Assembly (NCBI RefSeq): GCF_001422725.1
Contig: NZ_LMMA01000012.1
Span: forward strand, 304,967 to 368,966
Length of the DNA: 64,000 bases
Origin: Flavobacterium sp. Leaf82
GTDB lineage: Bacteria; Bacteroidota; Bacteroidia; Flavobacteriales; Flavobacteriaceae
Direction of reading: 5' to 3'
The translations under genes and the position numbers were made by a program. The number at the start of each line of letters is the position of its first letter. Position 1 is the first letter of the stretch. Positions 31,803 to 41,415 of the stretch are shown one piece after another. The notes below the pieces were generated by a model. The model was not told the DNA's origin. It saw nothing but the letters and a program-made list of their open reading frames with translations, and ran no database searches.

Positions 31803-32572
31803 TATTTTTTTGCTTTAAATGGATTTTTTAATCCTTTATATTCGTCAAGATCTGCTTTAAGTGATCCAACGGCAAGATCCGCTTTTATTCTAATCGGAAC
31901 CTTGTTGTCGTCATCTGTTATCCAGAGCGTTACACTTTCTTTTTCTTTAAAAACGCGCCCTGTTTGTACTAGTGGCTTAAATACCATCGTAGAAACGGTT
32001 CCAAATTTAGTCGTAATATCTTGACGACCTATATATTTTAACTTAAATTTTGTGATTTCTTCATCAAAAAACATGTCGATTGTAATTGCTTCACCAGATT
32101 TAAGTTTGTCAATATTAGGATGGTTTCTTAAGTAATAAAAAGACGAGATAATATCCTGAACATTATCTGTTATAACAATTGTTTTTTCAGTTTTGCGCTT
32201 GTAATCTTTTACTAAAATCCTGTTTTCGGTTTGGTTAAAAAAACCTTCCTGATTTTTTGTGTAGCCGCCTTCGTCTATTTTTCGAACATAACGATAAGGG
32301 CTTCCGGTTTGTTTGTCAAAATAACTTTCGTATAAATCTTCGACCTTGAAGAAAAATTTAGACATTCCGGTTGTGTAACCTTTACCCACAGCGTGAAACA
32401 CTTTTTTGTTGCTTATGGTTGCTTCTTTTATTTCAAGCGTGGCATAACCGGCATTTACGATTCCGTAATGAATTCTGAATTTAAAGTATTCTCCAGTGTC
32501 GAAAGCATCTTCTTTTTGAGAATCAAAAGAAAGTGTCGTGAGAATAAATATAGTGAGGATGAATTTTTTCAT
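31802..32572 (-). CDS. DUF3108 exported protein
   Basis: A 256-residue protein with a signal peptide (about residues 1-18) from the ATG at 32572; the longer frame to 32614 has no signal character at its start. The body is beta-rich with FKFRIHYGIVNAGYATLEIKEA near the N-terminus and DDDNKVPIRIKADLAVGSLKADL near the C-terminus, typical of DUF3108 proteins, which resemble periplasmic lipid-binding folds. It is translationally coupled to kynA, though a functional tie with tryptophan breakdown is not known. Confidence 0.82.
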   Translation of the reverse strand: MKKFILTIFILTTLSFDSQKEDAFDTGEYFKFRIHYGIVNAGYATLEIKEATISNKKVFHAVGKGYTTGMSKFFFKVEDLYESYFDKQTGSPYRYVRKIDEGGYTKNQEGFFNQTENRILVKDYKRKTEKTIVITDNVQDIISSFYYLRNHPNIDKLKSGEAITIDMFFDEEITKFKLKYIGRQDITTKFGTVSTMVFKPLVQTGRVFKEKESVTLWITDDDNKVPIRIKADLAVGSLKADLDEYKGLKNPFKAKK

Positions 32573-32642
32573 AGTACAATTTTTACATTTCATTATAAAG
32601 ATAAATAAATGCAAATTCTATTCCAAATGTACCGATACAAAA

Positions 32643-32669
32643 AAACTCAGTCAAGGAATGACTGAGTTT
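32643..32669 (-). terminator. Terminator downstream of hppD
   Basis: A perfect 11-base stem AAACTCAGTCA/TGACTGAGTTT with a 5-base loop, followed on the minus strand by TTTTT. It is about 200 bases past hppD and 70 bases before the DUF3108 start. Confidence 0.85.
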
Positions 32670-32748
32670 TTATGCTATTAACTAACCAAAAAACTATAAA
32701 TTATGAAATTTATATCAATTCAGAAGGAAACCACCCCTTCTTGATTTG
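32643..32748 (-). ncRNA. Candidate small RNA between hppD and the DUF3108 gene
   Basis: The minus strand has TATCTTTG at 32762-32755, a good -7 match, and the strong terminator at 32669-32643, giving a possible transcript of about 105 nt. The interval has no convincing ORF on that strand and contains AAGGGGTGGTTTCCTTCTG. A TTG lies 25 bases upstream, outside the best spacing. It could instead be the hppD 3' untranslated region. Confidence 0.25.
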
Positions 32749-32871
32749 CGAGTGCAAAGATAGATAGAAAGTTCAAAAAAGAAATAGCAAAAGGCAAGTT
32801 TAACATAACATTTGCATAAAAAGCACCCTTTTACAGAGAATTATTCTATTTAATGTAAAAATATTGCGTTT

Positions 32872-34032
32872 TTACAAAGTTCCTCTTAATTCCTGCTCTC
32901 TTTCAATCGACTCAAAAAGGGCTTTAAAGTTCCCTGCACCAAATCCTTTTGCGCCCATTCTTTGAATAATTTCGAAAAAAAGCGTTGGTCTGTCCTGAAC
33001 TGGCTTAGTAAATATTTGTAATAAATAACCATCTTCATCGGCATCGACCATAATGGCTAATTTTTCAATTTCGTTTATATCTTCTTTCATCATATCCATA
33101 TGAACTCCCAATCTCTCCGGAATTGCCTGGTAATAGGTGTGAGGAGGAGCAGATAAAAATTCAACTCCGCGTGCTTTTAACTGTGAAACCGTTTTTATAA
33201 TATCATCTGTTGCAATAGCGATATGCTGAATCCCGGGTCCGCCATAGAAATCTAAATATTCTTCGATTTGAGATTTTTTCTTTCCTTCTGCCGGTTCGTT
33301 GATTGGAAATTTAATTCTTCCGTTTCCGTTAGACATTACTTTACTCATCAACGCGGAGTATTCTGTTGTGATTTGTTTGTCATCGAATGATAAGAAATTT
33401 ACGAATCCCATTACTTCTTCGTAGAATTTTACCCAGGTATTCATTTCGTTCCAGCCTACATTTCCAACCATGTGATCAATATATTTTAGACCAGTTGGTT
33501 CAGGATTATAGTCTGATTTCCATTCTTTGTAACCCGGTAAGAAAACACCATTATAGTTTTTTCTTTCTACAAAAATATGTACTGTTTCTCCATAAGTATA
33601 AATTCCCGAACGAACTACTTCTCCAAATTCATCAGATTCTACAGTTGGTTCCATAAAAGAGCGAGCACCGCGTTTGATGGTTTCTTCATAAGCACTTCTG
33701 GCATCTTCAACCCAAAGAGCAGCAACTTTTACACCGTCTCCATGTTTTTTAAGATGTTCATGAATTGGCGAATCTTGTGTTAACGGAGTCGTCAATACAA
33801 TTCTGATTTTATCTTGTTTCAAAACATAAGAGGCTCTGTCTCTTACTCCGGTTTCTAATCCGGCGTAAGCCAATGATTGATATCCAAAGGCTGTTTTGTA
33901 ATAATGTGCCGATTGTTTTGCATTTCCTACGTAGAATTCTACATAATCTGTTCCTAATAACGGAAGGAAATCTTGTGCTCCTTCGAAGATTTTCTCTAAT
34001 CCGTATTCTACTGATTTTACTTCTTTTGACAT
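32872..34032 (-). CDS. hppD: 4-hydroxyphenylpyruvate dioxygenase
   Basis: Fe(II) enzyme converting 4-hydroxyphenylpyruvate to homogentisate in tyrosine breakdown. The 386 residues form two vicinal-oxygen-chelate repeats; iron ligands appear in YIDHMVGNV and GIQHIAIATDD (His) and YLLQIFTKP region (Glu precedes, in DGYLLQ). FEGAQDFLPLLGTDYVEFYVGNAKQ is a typical N-terminus. With hmgA upstream on the same strand it converts tyrosine carbon to maleylacetoacetate; between them is a broken four-helix-bundle gene. Confidence 0.97.
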   Translation of the reverse strand: MSKEVKSVEYGLEKIFEGAQDFLPLLGTDYVEFYVGNAKQSAHYYKTAFGYQSLAYAGLETGVRDRASYVLKQDKIRIVLTTPLTQDSPIHEHLKKHGDGVKVAALWVEDARSAYEETIKRGARSFMEPTVESDEFGEVVRSGIYTYGETVHIFVERKNYNGVFLPGYKEWKSDYNPEPTGLKYIDHMVGNVGWNEMNTWVKFYEEVMGFVNFLSFDDKQITTEYSALMSKVMSNGNGRIKFPINEPAEGKKKSQIEEYLDFYGGPGIQHIAIATDDIIKTVSQLKARGVEFLSAPPHTYYQAIPERLGVHMDMMKEDINEIEKLAIMVDADEDGYLLQIFTKPVQDRPTLFFEIIQRMGAKGFGAGNFKALFESIEREQELRGTL

Positions 34033-34048
34033 GATTTTTTAATTAGAA

Positions 34049-34110
34049 AATGTGTCAATTAGAAAATGAGATAATGTGCGTTTCGATAAAAATTATCTAA
34101 TTGACACATT
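34049..34110. repeat. Spacer-closing inverted repeat upstream of hppD
   Basis: Arms 34049-34062 and 34097-34110 are a perfect 14-base inverted repeat. The arms are 16 bases before the hppD start and 14 bases from the end of the broken gene at 34125. Related TCTAATTATCTAATT words recur at 34560-34655. Confidence 0.75.
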
Positions 34111-34124
34111 GACTAATTATCTAA

Positions 34125-34484
34125 TTATTTCATTTTTGATGTTGATATTATTTTGTTTAAAATTTTTAAAATTTCTGAGAGATCATTTAATAAACGAGTA
34201 CACTTTGGATATTCTCTATGAGCATCACATAAAAACAACCAATATTCTGTTTCGTCTGCTTCTTTAATTGCAATTTTTAATTTATGAATAAAATCTGCTT
34301 TGCTTTCTGCGTTTTATGATTCTTTTGAATTTGCTCCAATTGATGTTCCGCTTTTTAATAACTGATTTGCAATTACAAATTTCTTTTGTTCCTGAAGTTC
34401 GCTAGTGTAATCAATTATGTTTAATGCAAAATTGAATGTTTTTATTAAAAGAGCGTTGTCTTTATATTTTTCGTTGAAAGTCAT
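34125..34484 (-). pseudogene. Four-helix-bundle protein gene interrupted by one stop codon
   Basis: Read on the minus strand from the ATG at 34484, 119 residues of the four-helix-bundle family (S23/23S rRNA intervening-sequence protein fold) are encoded, starting MTFNEKYKDN. Codon 57 (34316-34314) is TAA, where the family usually has a Gln codon in a conserved GAN...ES-Gln-NAESKADFIHKL stretch; one C-to-T change would make it. Downstream the frame is intact to the TAA at 34125. An intact relative is at 49760-50116. The stop is recent by appearance, because no other damage is seen. An RNA-binding or structural role is suggested by family only. Confidence 0.8.
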
Positions 34485-34559
34485 TTTTTAATGAGATAAT
34501 TTATTTGTAGGTTTAAAATTACAAATTAATTATTTGAATTTACTCATTTTCTAATTATG

Positions 34560-34655
34560 CGGTTTCAAAAGCATTCTCTAATTATCTAATTGCCACATTA
34601 ACTAATTTATACAGTTTCAAGAAAATTATCTAATTATCTAATTGGCACATTAACT
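34560..34655. repeat. Tandem TCTAATTATCTAATTG(C/G)CACATTAACTAATT repeat
   Basis: Two near-identical copies of a unit with ATTATCTAATT and CACATTAACTAATT lie at about 34575-34606 and 34623-34655, just after the stop of hmgA on its minus-strand side. They share words with the inverted repeat at 34049-34110 on the other side of the broken gene, so the gene is flanked by related repeats. Confidence 0.6.
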
Positions 34656-34657
34656 AA

Positions 34658-35815
34658 TTATTCCGTCCAGGATTTGTAATACTGACCATCATCAAGACCC
34701 ATTGCTTCTTCCGTTACCATTAATGGTCTGAAAGTATCAACCATAACGGCTAATTCTTGGGTTTCTTTATGACCAATACTGCGTTCCATCGCGCCTGGTG
34801 CCGGACCATGCGGAATTCCTTTTGGATGTAAAGTAATATGACCTTGCTCTATATTATTACGGCTCATAAAATCGCCATCGACATAATACAGTACTTCGTC
34901 AGAATCTATATTGCTGTGATTGTATGGCGCCGGAATTGCTTTTGGATGATAATCGTAAAGTCTTGGGCAGAAGGAACAAACGACAAAAGTTGCCGTTTCA
35001 AATGTTTGATGTACCGGAGGCGGTTGGTGAACACGTCCCGTTATAGGTTCGAAATTATGAATCGAAAATCCGTACGGAAAATTATATCCGTCCCAACCCA
35101 CAACGTCAAAAGGATGTGTCGCATAAACCACTTCGTGAATCATTCCTTCTTTTTTGATTTTAATTAAAAAATCACCTTTTTCATCGTGTGTTTCCAATTC
35201 GTTTGGCAAAATAAAATCACGTTCGCAAAATGGCGAATGTTCTAAATGCTGACCAGATTGATTTTTATAACGTTTTGGAGTGTAAAAAGGAGAATAAGAT
35301 TCGACATAAAAAAGTCGGTTTTCTGTGGTTTCGAATTCTATTTGGTAAATAATGCCTCTAGGAATAATTAGATAATCACCATATTCAAAAGGAATATTAC
35401 CAAGCATGGTTCTTAATTTTCCTTTTCCTTTATGGATGAAAAGCATTTCATCCGCATCGGCATTTTTGTAGAAATAATTTCTAAGAGATTCTTTTGGTGC
35501 AGCAAGACCTATAATGCAATCTTTGTTGACTAACATTGCTTTGCGGCTGTCCAGAAAATCATTTTCAGGTTTTAATTCAAAACCTTTAAAAAGTAATGAT
35601 TTTATATTTTTTCCGATTGCAATTTTTGGTTCAACCGAATAAGAGTTTAAAATTTCCTTAACCTGCGTTGGTCTGTGAACATGATAAGAAAGTGACGAAT
35701 GTCCGTGAAAACCTTCGGTACCAAATAATTGTTCGTAGTAAAAACCACCGTTTGGTTTTTCGAATTGTGTGTGTCTTTTTTGAGGGAAATCTCCAAGTTT
35801 ATGATATAATGGCAT
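34658..35815 (-). CDS. hmgA: Homogentisate 1,2-dioxygenase
   Basis: Fe(II) ring-cleaving dioxygenase making maleylacetoacetate from homogentisate. The 385-residue cupin-type protein shows HRPTQVKEI, GDYLIIPRGIIYQIEF and the metal-site segment HGPAPGAMERSIGHKE near residues 340-360 (His, Glu and His ligands). It is the short bacterial type. It lies upstream of hppD on the same strand, giving a two-step tyrosine pathway; the maleylacetoacetate isomerase and fumarylacetoacetase genes are not visible here. Confidence 0.95.
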   Translation of the reverse strand: MPLYHKLGDFPQKRHTQFEKPNGGFYYEQLFGTEGFHGHSSLSYHVHRPTQVKEILNSYSVEPKIAIGKNIKSLLFKGFELKPENDFLDSRKAMLVNKDCIIGLAAPKESLRNYFYKNADADEMLFIHKGKGKLRTMLGNIPFEYGDYLIIPRGIIYQIEFETTENRLFYVESYSPFYTPKRYKNQSGQHLEHSPFCERDFILPNELETHDEKGDFLIKIKKEGMIHEVVYATHPFDVVGWDGYNFPYGFSIHNFEPITGRVHQPPPVHQTFETATFVVCSFCPRLYDYHPKAIPAPYNHSNIDSDEVLYYVDGDFMSRNNIEQGHITLHPKGIPHGPAPGAMERSIGHKETQELAVMVDTFRPLMVTEEAMGLDDGQYYKSWTE

Positions 35816-36124
35816 GGCTTTTCTATTAGATAATTTGTAAATTAGATAATTCGAAAAATTTGAATTGTGTGAACAGATAATCAGCTCAATTTTTATAATC
35901 GACCAATCATCTCAATTCGGTAGTTTCATTCAGGATTTCTCTTGATGAGGAATTGAAGATACTCTAATAAACCTGTCCATTTTGTTTTCATTATAACAAA
36001 TGTCGTAATTTTTATTGATTTAAATTATATATTATATCAATTATTAACGTTAAAAAAATACGAAAGATATTTTTTGGCACAAAATACGGATCTTTCCTTA
36101 TGCAATATTTTATTTTGATTTGTC
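35816..36124. other. Spacer between the patatin-barrel gene and hmgA
   Basis: A 309-base AT-rich gap. It holds one 10-bp palindrome TTAACGTTAA near 36043-36052. I see no gene, no clear promoter match and no RNA feature. Confidence 0.4.
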
Positions 36125-38494
36125 TTAGAACATAAATCCAATACTAAACCACGTATAACTTTTTGACATTTCAGGAGACCATGATTGTTTAACTTCGATT
36201 GGTCCAATAATAGTTTCGAGTCCGTAACCAACTGCATAACCAGAATATTTAGGCATTGAAACCCAATCTACAGTAGTGAAAATATCATCGCCTAAGTTGG
36301 CAAAATTAGCAGAGAAATTAACGTGATTTTTTTTGAAAATTTCATAATCTAAAGTAATATCGGCTTTTATAAAACTATTTCCTGCAATACTTAAAAAGTC
36401 ATATCCGTAGAAATAATTAAAATTGTTGATTTTATTGTAACCGTAACCTCCTAATATAAAATCAAAAAACGGAACGCTGTCACTGCCAATATTAAATCCG
36501 GCATCAGCTCCAATTTTTATTGTAGCTTTTCTGAACAAGGTTCTGGCAAATGCAATTTCGGCCTTTGCAATCGAGAAAGGTTTAAACTGATTGGTGTAAT
36601 CTGATGATGCTAAATAAGTTTGTAAATCTCCGGAAAAATAAACTCCGGAATGAGGGAAACTTTTATTGTCGAACGAGTCGTATTTTAAATACCCAAACAC
36701 ACTATAATAGTTACTCTTTTCTATGATGTTTTCTGTATTAGAAAGAGTTGGTGAATTTATTTTTAAATATTTATACTCAAATCCTCCGCCCATTAAAAAC
36801 TTCTGAACAAAGATCGTTTGAAAATAAGCCTGATTTGTAAGATCTAAAAAGTCAACATTAATCAAATTAACATTTGAGTTTTCTGCAAAAATATTACTGA
36901 TGCTTGTGGTTACATTTCTATTGAATTGATTTAATCTGGAGCGAAACCCAAAGCTTATATTAAAGCCATTCTCTACATAATAGTTTAAATCATATCTAAA
37001 ATTATCGCCAAGAATTATGTCCAGTGATGTTACATCATTTTTTAGGAAAGTTTTTTTGTGGGTAAGATTTAATAAAATACCGCTTTTGTATAATCCGTCA
37101 TAATGCAAACCTAGTTTTAAGTAAGTCTGTGTAGGGTTTTCTTTTAATACCAAATCCAGATCATCTTGTTTGCCATCAGGTTGAAGGCAATAAGAGATTG
37201 TGCTAAAGTTTTGAGTAGCATTCAGGTTGTTAATTCCTGTTTTAAGATCGTCATAAGTAATAGTGCTTCCTGGCTTAAAACGAAGTTTACCGCGAATATA
37301 TTCTCTTGTATAATTGTCTAATTTGTCGCTGTTTATTTTGTTTATTTCAATAGTATCAGTTACAATTTTTAGTTTTGGTTTTTTATAAAAATTATCTTCA
37401 TTCACTAATGTTTTTATTTTTTCATAAACTGCAAAAGCTGCTTCTTCGCCTTTTCTTATTATTTCTTCGCCTTTGTCAAATGAGATAACGCCATAGTCAC
37501 GAATGTCTGGTTTAATATAAACATCAGTATCTTTTATTTTGCTTTTCATTTTGTCAATCGACTGCAAATTGGTAATCTGAACTAATATGCGGGTTGCGTT
37601 TTTTAGATTTTTTCTCTTCATTAAATCATCCTGAACATCTACACCAATAATTATATCGGCACCAAGATTACGAACTTCCTGTATAGGGTAATTATTTACA
37701 ACCCCACCGTCTACTAATAAATTTCCGTCGATTTCTACAGGAGTAAATAACGAAGGGAATGCTGCACTCGCCATCATAGCCTGAACGAGATTTCCTTTGT
37801 TTAGTAAAACTTCTTCGCCGGTTTCGATATTGGTACCAATACACAAAAACGGAGTTGGGAGTTTATTAAAATCTCTTACATGACGTACATTACGGGTTAA
37901 GCTGCTTAATAAATTATAATTGTACATTCCTTTTGAAAGTGCTTCCGGAATTCCTACTCTAAATTTGCTAAAAGGTAAAACGATGGCATATAATTCATCA
38001 TTTTTTTTGCCGTAAAAGTTTTTAGACGAACGCGGAATGTAATCATTAATAAGTTCATCAAAATTGGTCTTTTTGAAAATAGAGTCAATTTGTGATGCAT
38101 TGTAACCAGAAGCATAAAGACCACCAATTATAGATCCCATGCTGGTTCCGCCAATATAATCGATTTTGATTCCGGCTTCTTCCAAAACTTTTAAAACACC
38201 AATGTGGGCAAATCCTTTTGCACCGCCACCACTTAAAACCAATCCAATTTTAGGTCTTTTAGCTTCGTCTTGTTTTGCTTTTTCGTTGTTTTCCTGTGAA
38301 AAAGAATGTTGTGGATTAAAAAATAAAAGCGTGAAAAAAACCAACTGTACGCCCCAGATGGAAATGGAAAACTGCGAAAGAAAAAGCGATATTTTTTCTT
38401 GTAAAAAAAGAGCGACTTTAGAAGCTCCTTTTTTTGCAGTAGAAAAAAATCGTTTTGACTGAGTATTTGAAATGGACAGCTGGATTGGGCGCAT
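36125..38494 (-). CDS. Patatin-like phospholipase with C-terminal BamA-type barrel
   Basis: A 789-residue outer-membrane protein of PlpD (type Vd) layout. The patatin domain (about 80-290) has the oxyanion loop SGGGAKG (87-93), the nucleophile GGTSMGS and the Asp of DGGVVNNYP. A POTRA-like segment follows (GSTITYDDLKTGINNL, about 415-450), then a 16-strand surface-antigen barrel ending in aromatic F. The signal peptide is preceded by about 45 extra residues; translation may truly start closer to the hydrophobic segment (near residue 46). Its start is 9 bases past the uvrC stop, so the two may be co-transcribed. Phospholipase A activity is expected from the family. Confidence 0.88.
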   Translation of the reverse strand: MRPIQLSISNTQSKRFFSTAKKGASKVALFLQEKISLFLSQFSISIWGVQLVFFTLLFFNPQHSFSQENNEKAKQDEAKRPKIGLVLSGGGAKGFAHIGVLKVLEEAGIKIDYIGGTSMGSIIGGLYASGYNASQIDSIFKKTNFDELINDYIPRSSKNFYGKKNDELYAIVLPFSKFRVGIPEALSKGMYNYNLLSSLTRNVRHVRDFNKLPTPFLCIGTNIETGEEVLLNKGNLVQAMMASAAFPSLFTPVEIDGNLLVDGGVVNNYPIQEVRNLGADIIIGVDVQDDLMKRKNLKNATRILVQITNLQSIDKMKSKIKDTDVYIKPDIRDYGVISFDKGEEIIRKGEEAAFAVYEKIKTLVNEDNFYKKPKLKIVTDTIEINKINSDKLDNYTREYIRGKLRFKPGSTITYDDLKTGINNLNATQNFSTISYCLQPDGKQDDLDLVLKENPTQTYLKLGLHYDGLYKSGILLNLTHKKTFLKNDVTSLDIILGDNFRYDLNYYVENGFNISFGFRSRLNQFNRNVTTSISNIFAENSNVNLINVDFLDLTNQAYFQTIFVQKFLMGGGFEYKYLKINSPTLSNTENIIEKSNYYSVFGYLKYDSFDNKSFPHSGVYFSGDLQTYLASSDYTNQFKPFSIAKAEIAFARTLFRKATIKIGADAGFNIGSDSVPFFDFILGGYGYNKINNFNYFYGYDFLSIAGNSFIKADITLDYEIFKKNHVNFSANFANLGDDIFTTVDWVSMPKYSGYAVGYGLETIIGPIEVKQSWSPEMSKSYTWFSIGFMF

Positions 38495-38503
38495 AAAAAA
38501 TAA

Positions 38504-40336
38504 CTAGTTGGTTTTGTAAAAGTCGACAATTTTTTTGGCTTTTGATACTCCAATGACATCAGATATTTCTTTTTCGGTTGCCAGTTTCAATCTTTTAACA
38601 CTTTTAAAATGTTGTATTAATGTAAGCATGGTTTTTTCGCCTATTCCGGGAATGCTTTCTACTGATGAATTAAGTGCTGCTTTGCTGCGTTTGTCACGAT
38701 GAAAAGTAATACCAAATCTATGTGCTTCATTTCGAAGTTGTTGAATTACTTTTAACGTTTCTGATTTTTTATCCAGATATAATGGGATCGAATCTCCGGG
38801 ATAAAATAGTTCTTCGAGACGTTTTGCGATCCCGATAATGGCAATTTTCCCTCTTAATTCTAATGCGTCTATACTTTTTAAGGCAGCAGAAAGTTGTCCT
38901 TTTCCACCGTCGATAATAATAAGTTGTGGCAAAGGCTCATTTTCGTCTAATAATCTTTTGTAACGACGATAGACAATTTCTGTCATCGAAGCAAAATCGT
39001 CAGGACCTTCGACGGTTTTTACATTAAAATGGCGATAATCTTTTTTACTCGCTTTTCCGTCTTTAAAAACGACACAAGCCGCAACGGGATTTGTACCCTG
39101 AATATTCGAGTTATCAAAACATTCTATATGTCGGGGTTCAACCGGCAATCTCAAATCTTTTTGCATTTGCGCCATGATTCGGTTGGTATGTCGGTCGGGA
39201 TCTACGATTTGTAGTTGTTTCAATTGTTCGATTCTATAAAACTTAGCATTCCGAATCGATAGATCCAGAATCTGTTTTTTATCTCCAAGTTGCGGAACCG
39301 TTGTTTTGATGTTTTCGCCCAAATTAATTTCGAACGGAACTATGATTTCTTTCGATAATAACTGGAAACGTTCACGAAGTTCAATAATTGCAAGTTCCAA
39401 TAATTCTTCATCGGTTTCGTCCAGCTTTTTCTTAATTTCTAAAGTGTGCGAACGAATAATCGATCCGTGCGAAATTTGAAGAAAGTTTACATATGCCGCA
39501 CTTTCGTCAGACACAATAGAAAAGACATCGATGTTCGTTATTTTAGGATTTACAATCGTTGATCGCGACTGGTAATTCTCGAGAATTTGTATTTTTTCTT
39601 TAATTTTCTGCGCTTCTTCAAAACGGAGATCCTGCGCGTATTGGTTCATCAAACGCTTAAAATCTTTCATACTTTCCTTAAAATTCCCTTTTAGGATTTC
39701 GCGGATCGCATCAACTTGCCTTTGGTATTCTTCAAGAGGTTCCAGACCTTCGCAGGGACCTTTGCAATTTCCAATATGGTATTCCAGACAAACTTTGAAT
39801 TTGCCGGAATCAATGTTTGATTTGCTTAAATCATAGTTACAAGTTCGCAGCGGATACAATTCTTTGATTAAATCAAGAATGGTATGTACCGTTTTGAAAC
39901 TCGTATAAGGACCAAAATATTCTGATCCGTCCTTGACCATTCGTCTGGTCAAAAATATTCTCGAAAAAGGTTCTCTTTTAATACAAATCCAAGGGTAACT
40001 TTTATCATCACGAAGCAACACATTATAACGAGGCTGCAACGTTTTGATTAAATTGTTTTCTAATAAAAGCGCATCAGTTTCCGTAGGAACAACAATGTGT
40101 TTTATGGTTACAATTTTTCGAACCAATACATTTGTTTTGGCCGTATCGTGAATTTTATTGAAATAGGAGGAAACTCTTTTTTTTAAATTTTTGGCTTTCC
40201 CAACATACAAGATCTTTCCATCTTTATCATAATATTGATACACGCCGGGATTGTCCGGCAAGGTAAGGATTTGAAGATCTAAGGACGGTTTTTGCATTCT
40301 GTTTTGTTTCTGAAGATAATCGATAAGTGTTTTCAA
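38504..40336 (-). CDS. uvrC: UvrABC system protein C
   Basis: Nuclease subunit of nucleotide-excision repair. The 610 residues hold a GIY-YIG domain (about 25-105, with NPGVYQYYDKDGKILYVGKAKNLKKRV), a UVR motif (LRFEEAQKIKEKI, near 220-235), the RNase-H-like C-terminal endonuclease domain (ECFDNSNIQGTNPVAA, with the conserved Asp residues) and tandem helix-hairpin-helix motifs (SIPGIGEKTMLTLIQHF). The ATG at 40336 is used; the second ATG at 40297, giving 597 residues, fits the family start MQKPSLDLQ better. Confidence 0.95.
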   Translation of the reverse strand: MKTLIDYLQKQNRMQKPSLDLQILTLPDNPGVYQYYDKDGKILYVGKAKNLKKRVSSYFNKIHDTAKTNVLVRKIVTIKHIVVPTETDALLLENNLIKTLQPRYNVLLRDDKSYPWICIKREPFSRIFLTRRMVKDGSEYFGPYTSFKTVHTILDLIKELYPLRTCNYDLSKSNIDSGKFKVCLEYHIGNCKGPCEGLEPLEEYQRQVDAIREILKGNFKESMKDFKRLMNQYAQDLRFEEAQKIKEKIQILENYQSRSTIVNPKITNIDVFSIVSDESAAYVNFLQISHGSIIRSHTLEIKKKLDETDEELLELAIIELRERFQLLSKEIIVPFEINLGENIKTTVPQLGDKKQILDLSIRNAKFYRIEQLKQLQIVDPDRHTNRIMAQMQKDLRLPVEPRHIECFDNSNIQGTNPVAACVVFKDGKASKKDYRHFNVKTVEGPDDFASMTEIVYRRYKRLLDENEPLPQLIIIDGGKGQLSAALKSIDALELRGKIAIIGIAKRLEELFYPGDSIPLYLDKKSETLKVIQQLRNEAHRFGITFHRDKRSKAALNSSVESIPGIGEKTMLTLIQHFKSVKRLKLATEKEISDVIGVSKAKKIVDFYKTN

Positions 40337-40434
40337 AAACCATTCTGATTTGAGAAAAAAAGCTTAACACGGATTTAGTTTCAAATTTACGAAATCAAAA
40401 GAATAATTTCTATATTTAGATTTTATAATTCTAC

Positions 40435-41415
40435 ATGAAAAATAGTAAACCCTTGGTTATTTTTGGCGAATCGATTTTGCCGGGAGAAAACAAAACAATA
40501 AACGTCGAAATTGCAAGGCTGCACACCACTACAAAACTAAATATTCCGGTTATTGTGCGTCGCTCAAAGATAGAAGGTCCGGTAGTTTTATTTTCTGCCG
40601 GGATTCATGGCGACGAAATTAACGGTGTTGAAGTCGTGCGCCAGATCATTAGTAAAAAAATAAATCGTCCTGCAAAAGGAACTATTATTTGTATCCCGAT
40701 CATCAATATGTATGGTTTTGTGAATAAATCCCGCGAGTTTCCCGACGGACGTGATTTAAACCGCGTTTTTCCCGGAAGTAAAAAAGGTTCTCTTGCCAGT
40801 CGTTTTGCTTATCATATCGTTGCCGAAGTTTTGCCGATTATAGATTATGCAGTCGATTTTCATGCCGGTGGCGCCAGTAGATTTAATGCACCGCAAATTA
40901 GAATCACCGAAAATAATCCCGAATTAAAAACCCTTGCAGATGTATTTAATGCGCCATTTACTTTATATTCTAAAAATATAAACGGTTCTTTCAGGAATAC
41001 CTGCGAAAAAGCGAATATAAAAATGTTGCTTTTTGAAGGCGGAAAATCATTAGACATCAATAATGTGATTGCAAATGAAGGTGTAATGGGAGTAAAGCGT
41101 TTGCTGCATTATCTAAATATGCTGGATCCAAAACAAGTAATCGAACATGCAAAAGAGCCGTCGATTTACATTAAATATTCGGTTTGGTTACGTGCCAAAT
41201 GTTCCGGCTTATTACACGATTATAATTTAGTTGGGAAATTTGTTACCAAAGGAACTATTTTAGCCATCATTACAGATCCGTTTGGTAAATTTGAACAGAA
41301 AGTAAAAGCGCCACATGACGGATTTGTCATCAACGCAAATCATTCGCCAATTGTTTACGAAGGCGATGCGATTTATCATATGTCTAAAAATAATCCTGAA
41401 AATGCCGACGAATAA
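40435..41415 (+). CDS. Succinylglutamate desuccinylase/aspartoacylase-family protein
   Basis: A 326-residue zinc-dependent M14-like deacylase. Zinc ligands are expected in GIHGDEINGVEVVRQI (His-x-x-Glu near 62-65) and DFHAGGASRFN (His near 142); NMYGFVNKSREFPDGRDLNRVFPG has the Asn-Arg substrate motif. It is a member of the AstE/AspA-like family that acts on N-acyl amino acids or is linked in other genomes to RimK-type ligases. Its 3' end overlaps the next gene by 14 bases. Confidence 0.86.
   Translation: MKNSKPLVIFGESILPGENKTINVEIARLHTTTKLNIPVIVRRSKIEGPVVLFSAGIHGDEINGVEVVRQIISKKINRPAKGTIICIPIINMYGFVNKSREFPDGRDLNRVFPGSKKGSLASRFAYHIVAEVLPIIDYAVDFHAGGASRFNAPQIRITENNPELKTLADVFNAPFTLYSKNINGSFRNTCEKANIKMLLFEGGKSLDINNVIANEGVMGVKRLLHYLNMLDPKQVIEHAKEPSIYIKYSVWLRAKCSGLLHDYNLVGKFVTKGTILAIITDPFGKFEQKVKAPHDGFVINANHSPIVYEGDAIYHMSKNNPENADE

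Noticed and set aside
32703..32744. Thirteen-residue leader peptide MKFISIQKETTPS on the plus strand
   Set aside because: It has a typical start context but no plus-strand gene downstream that it could control.
34076..34267. 63-residue plus-strand ORF
   Set aside because: It is antisense to the broken four-helix-bundle gene and the hppD-side repeat, with no family match.
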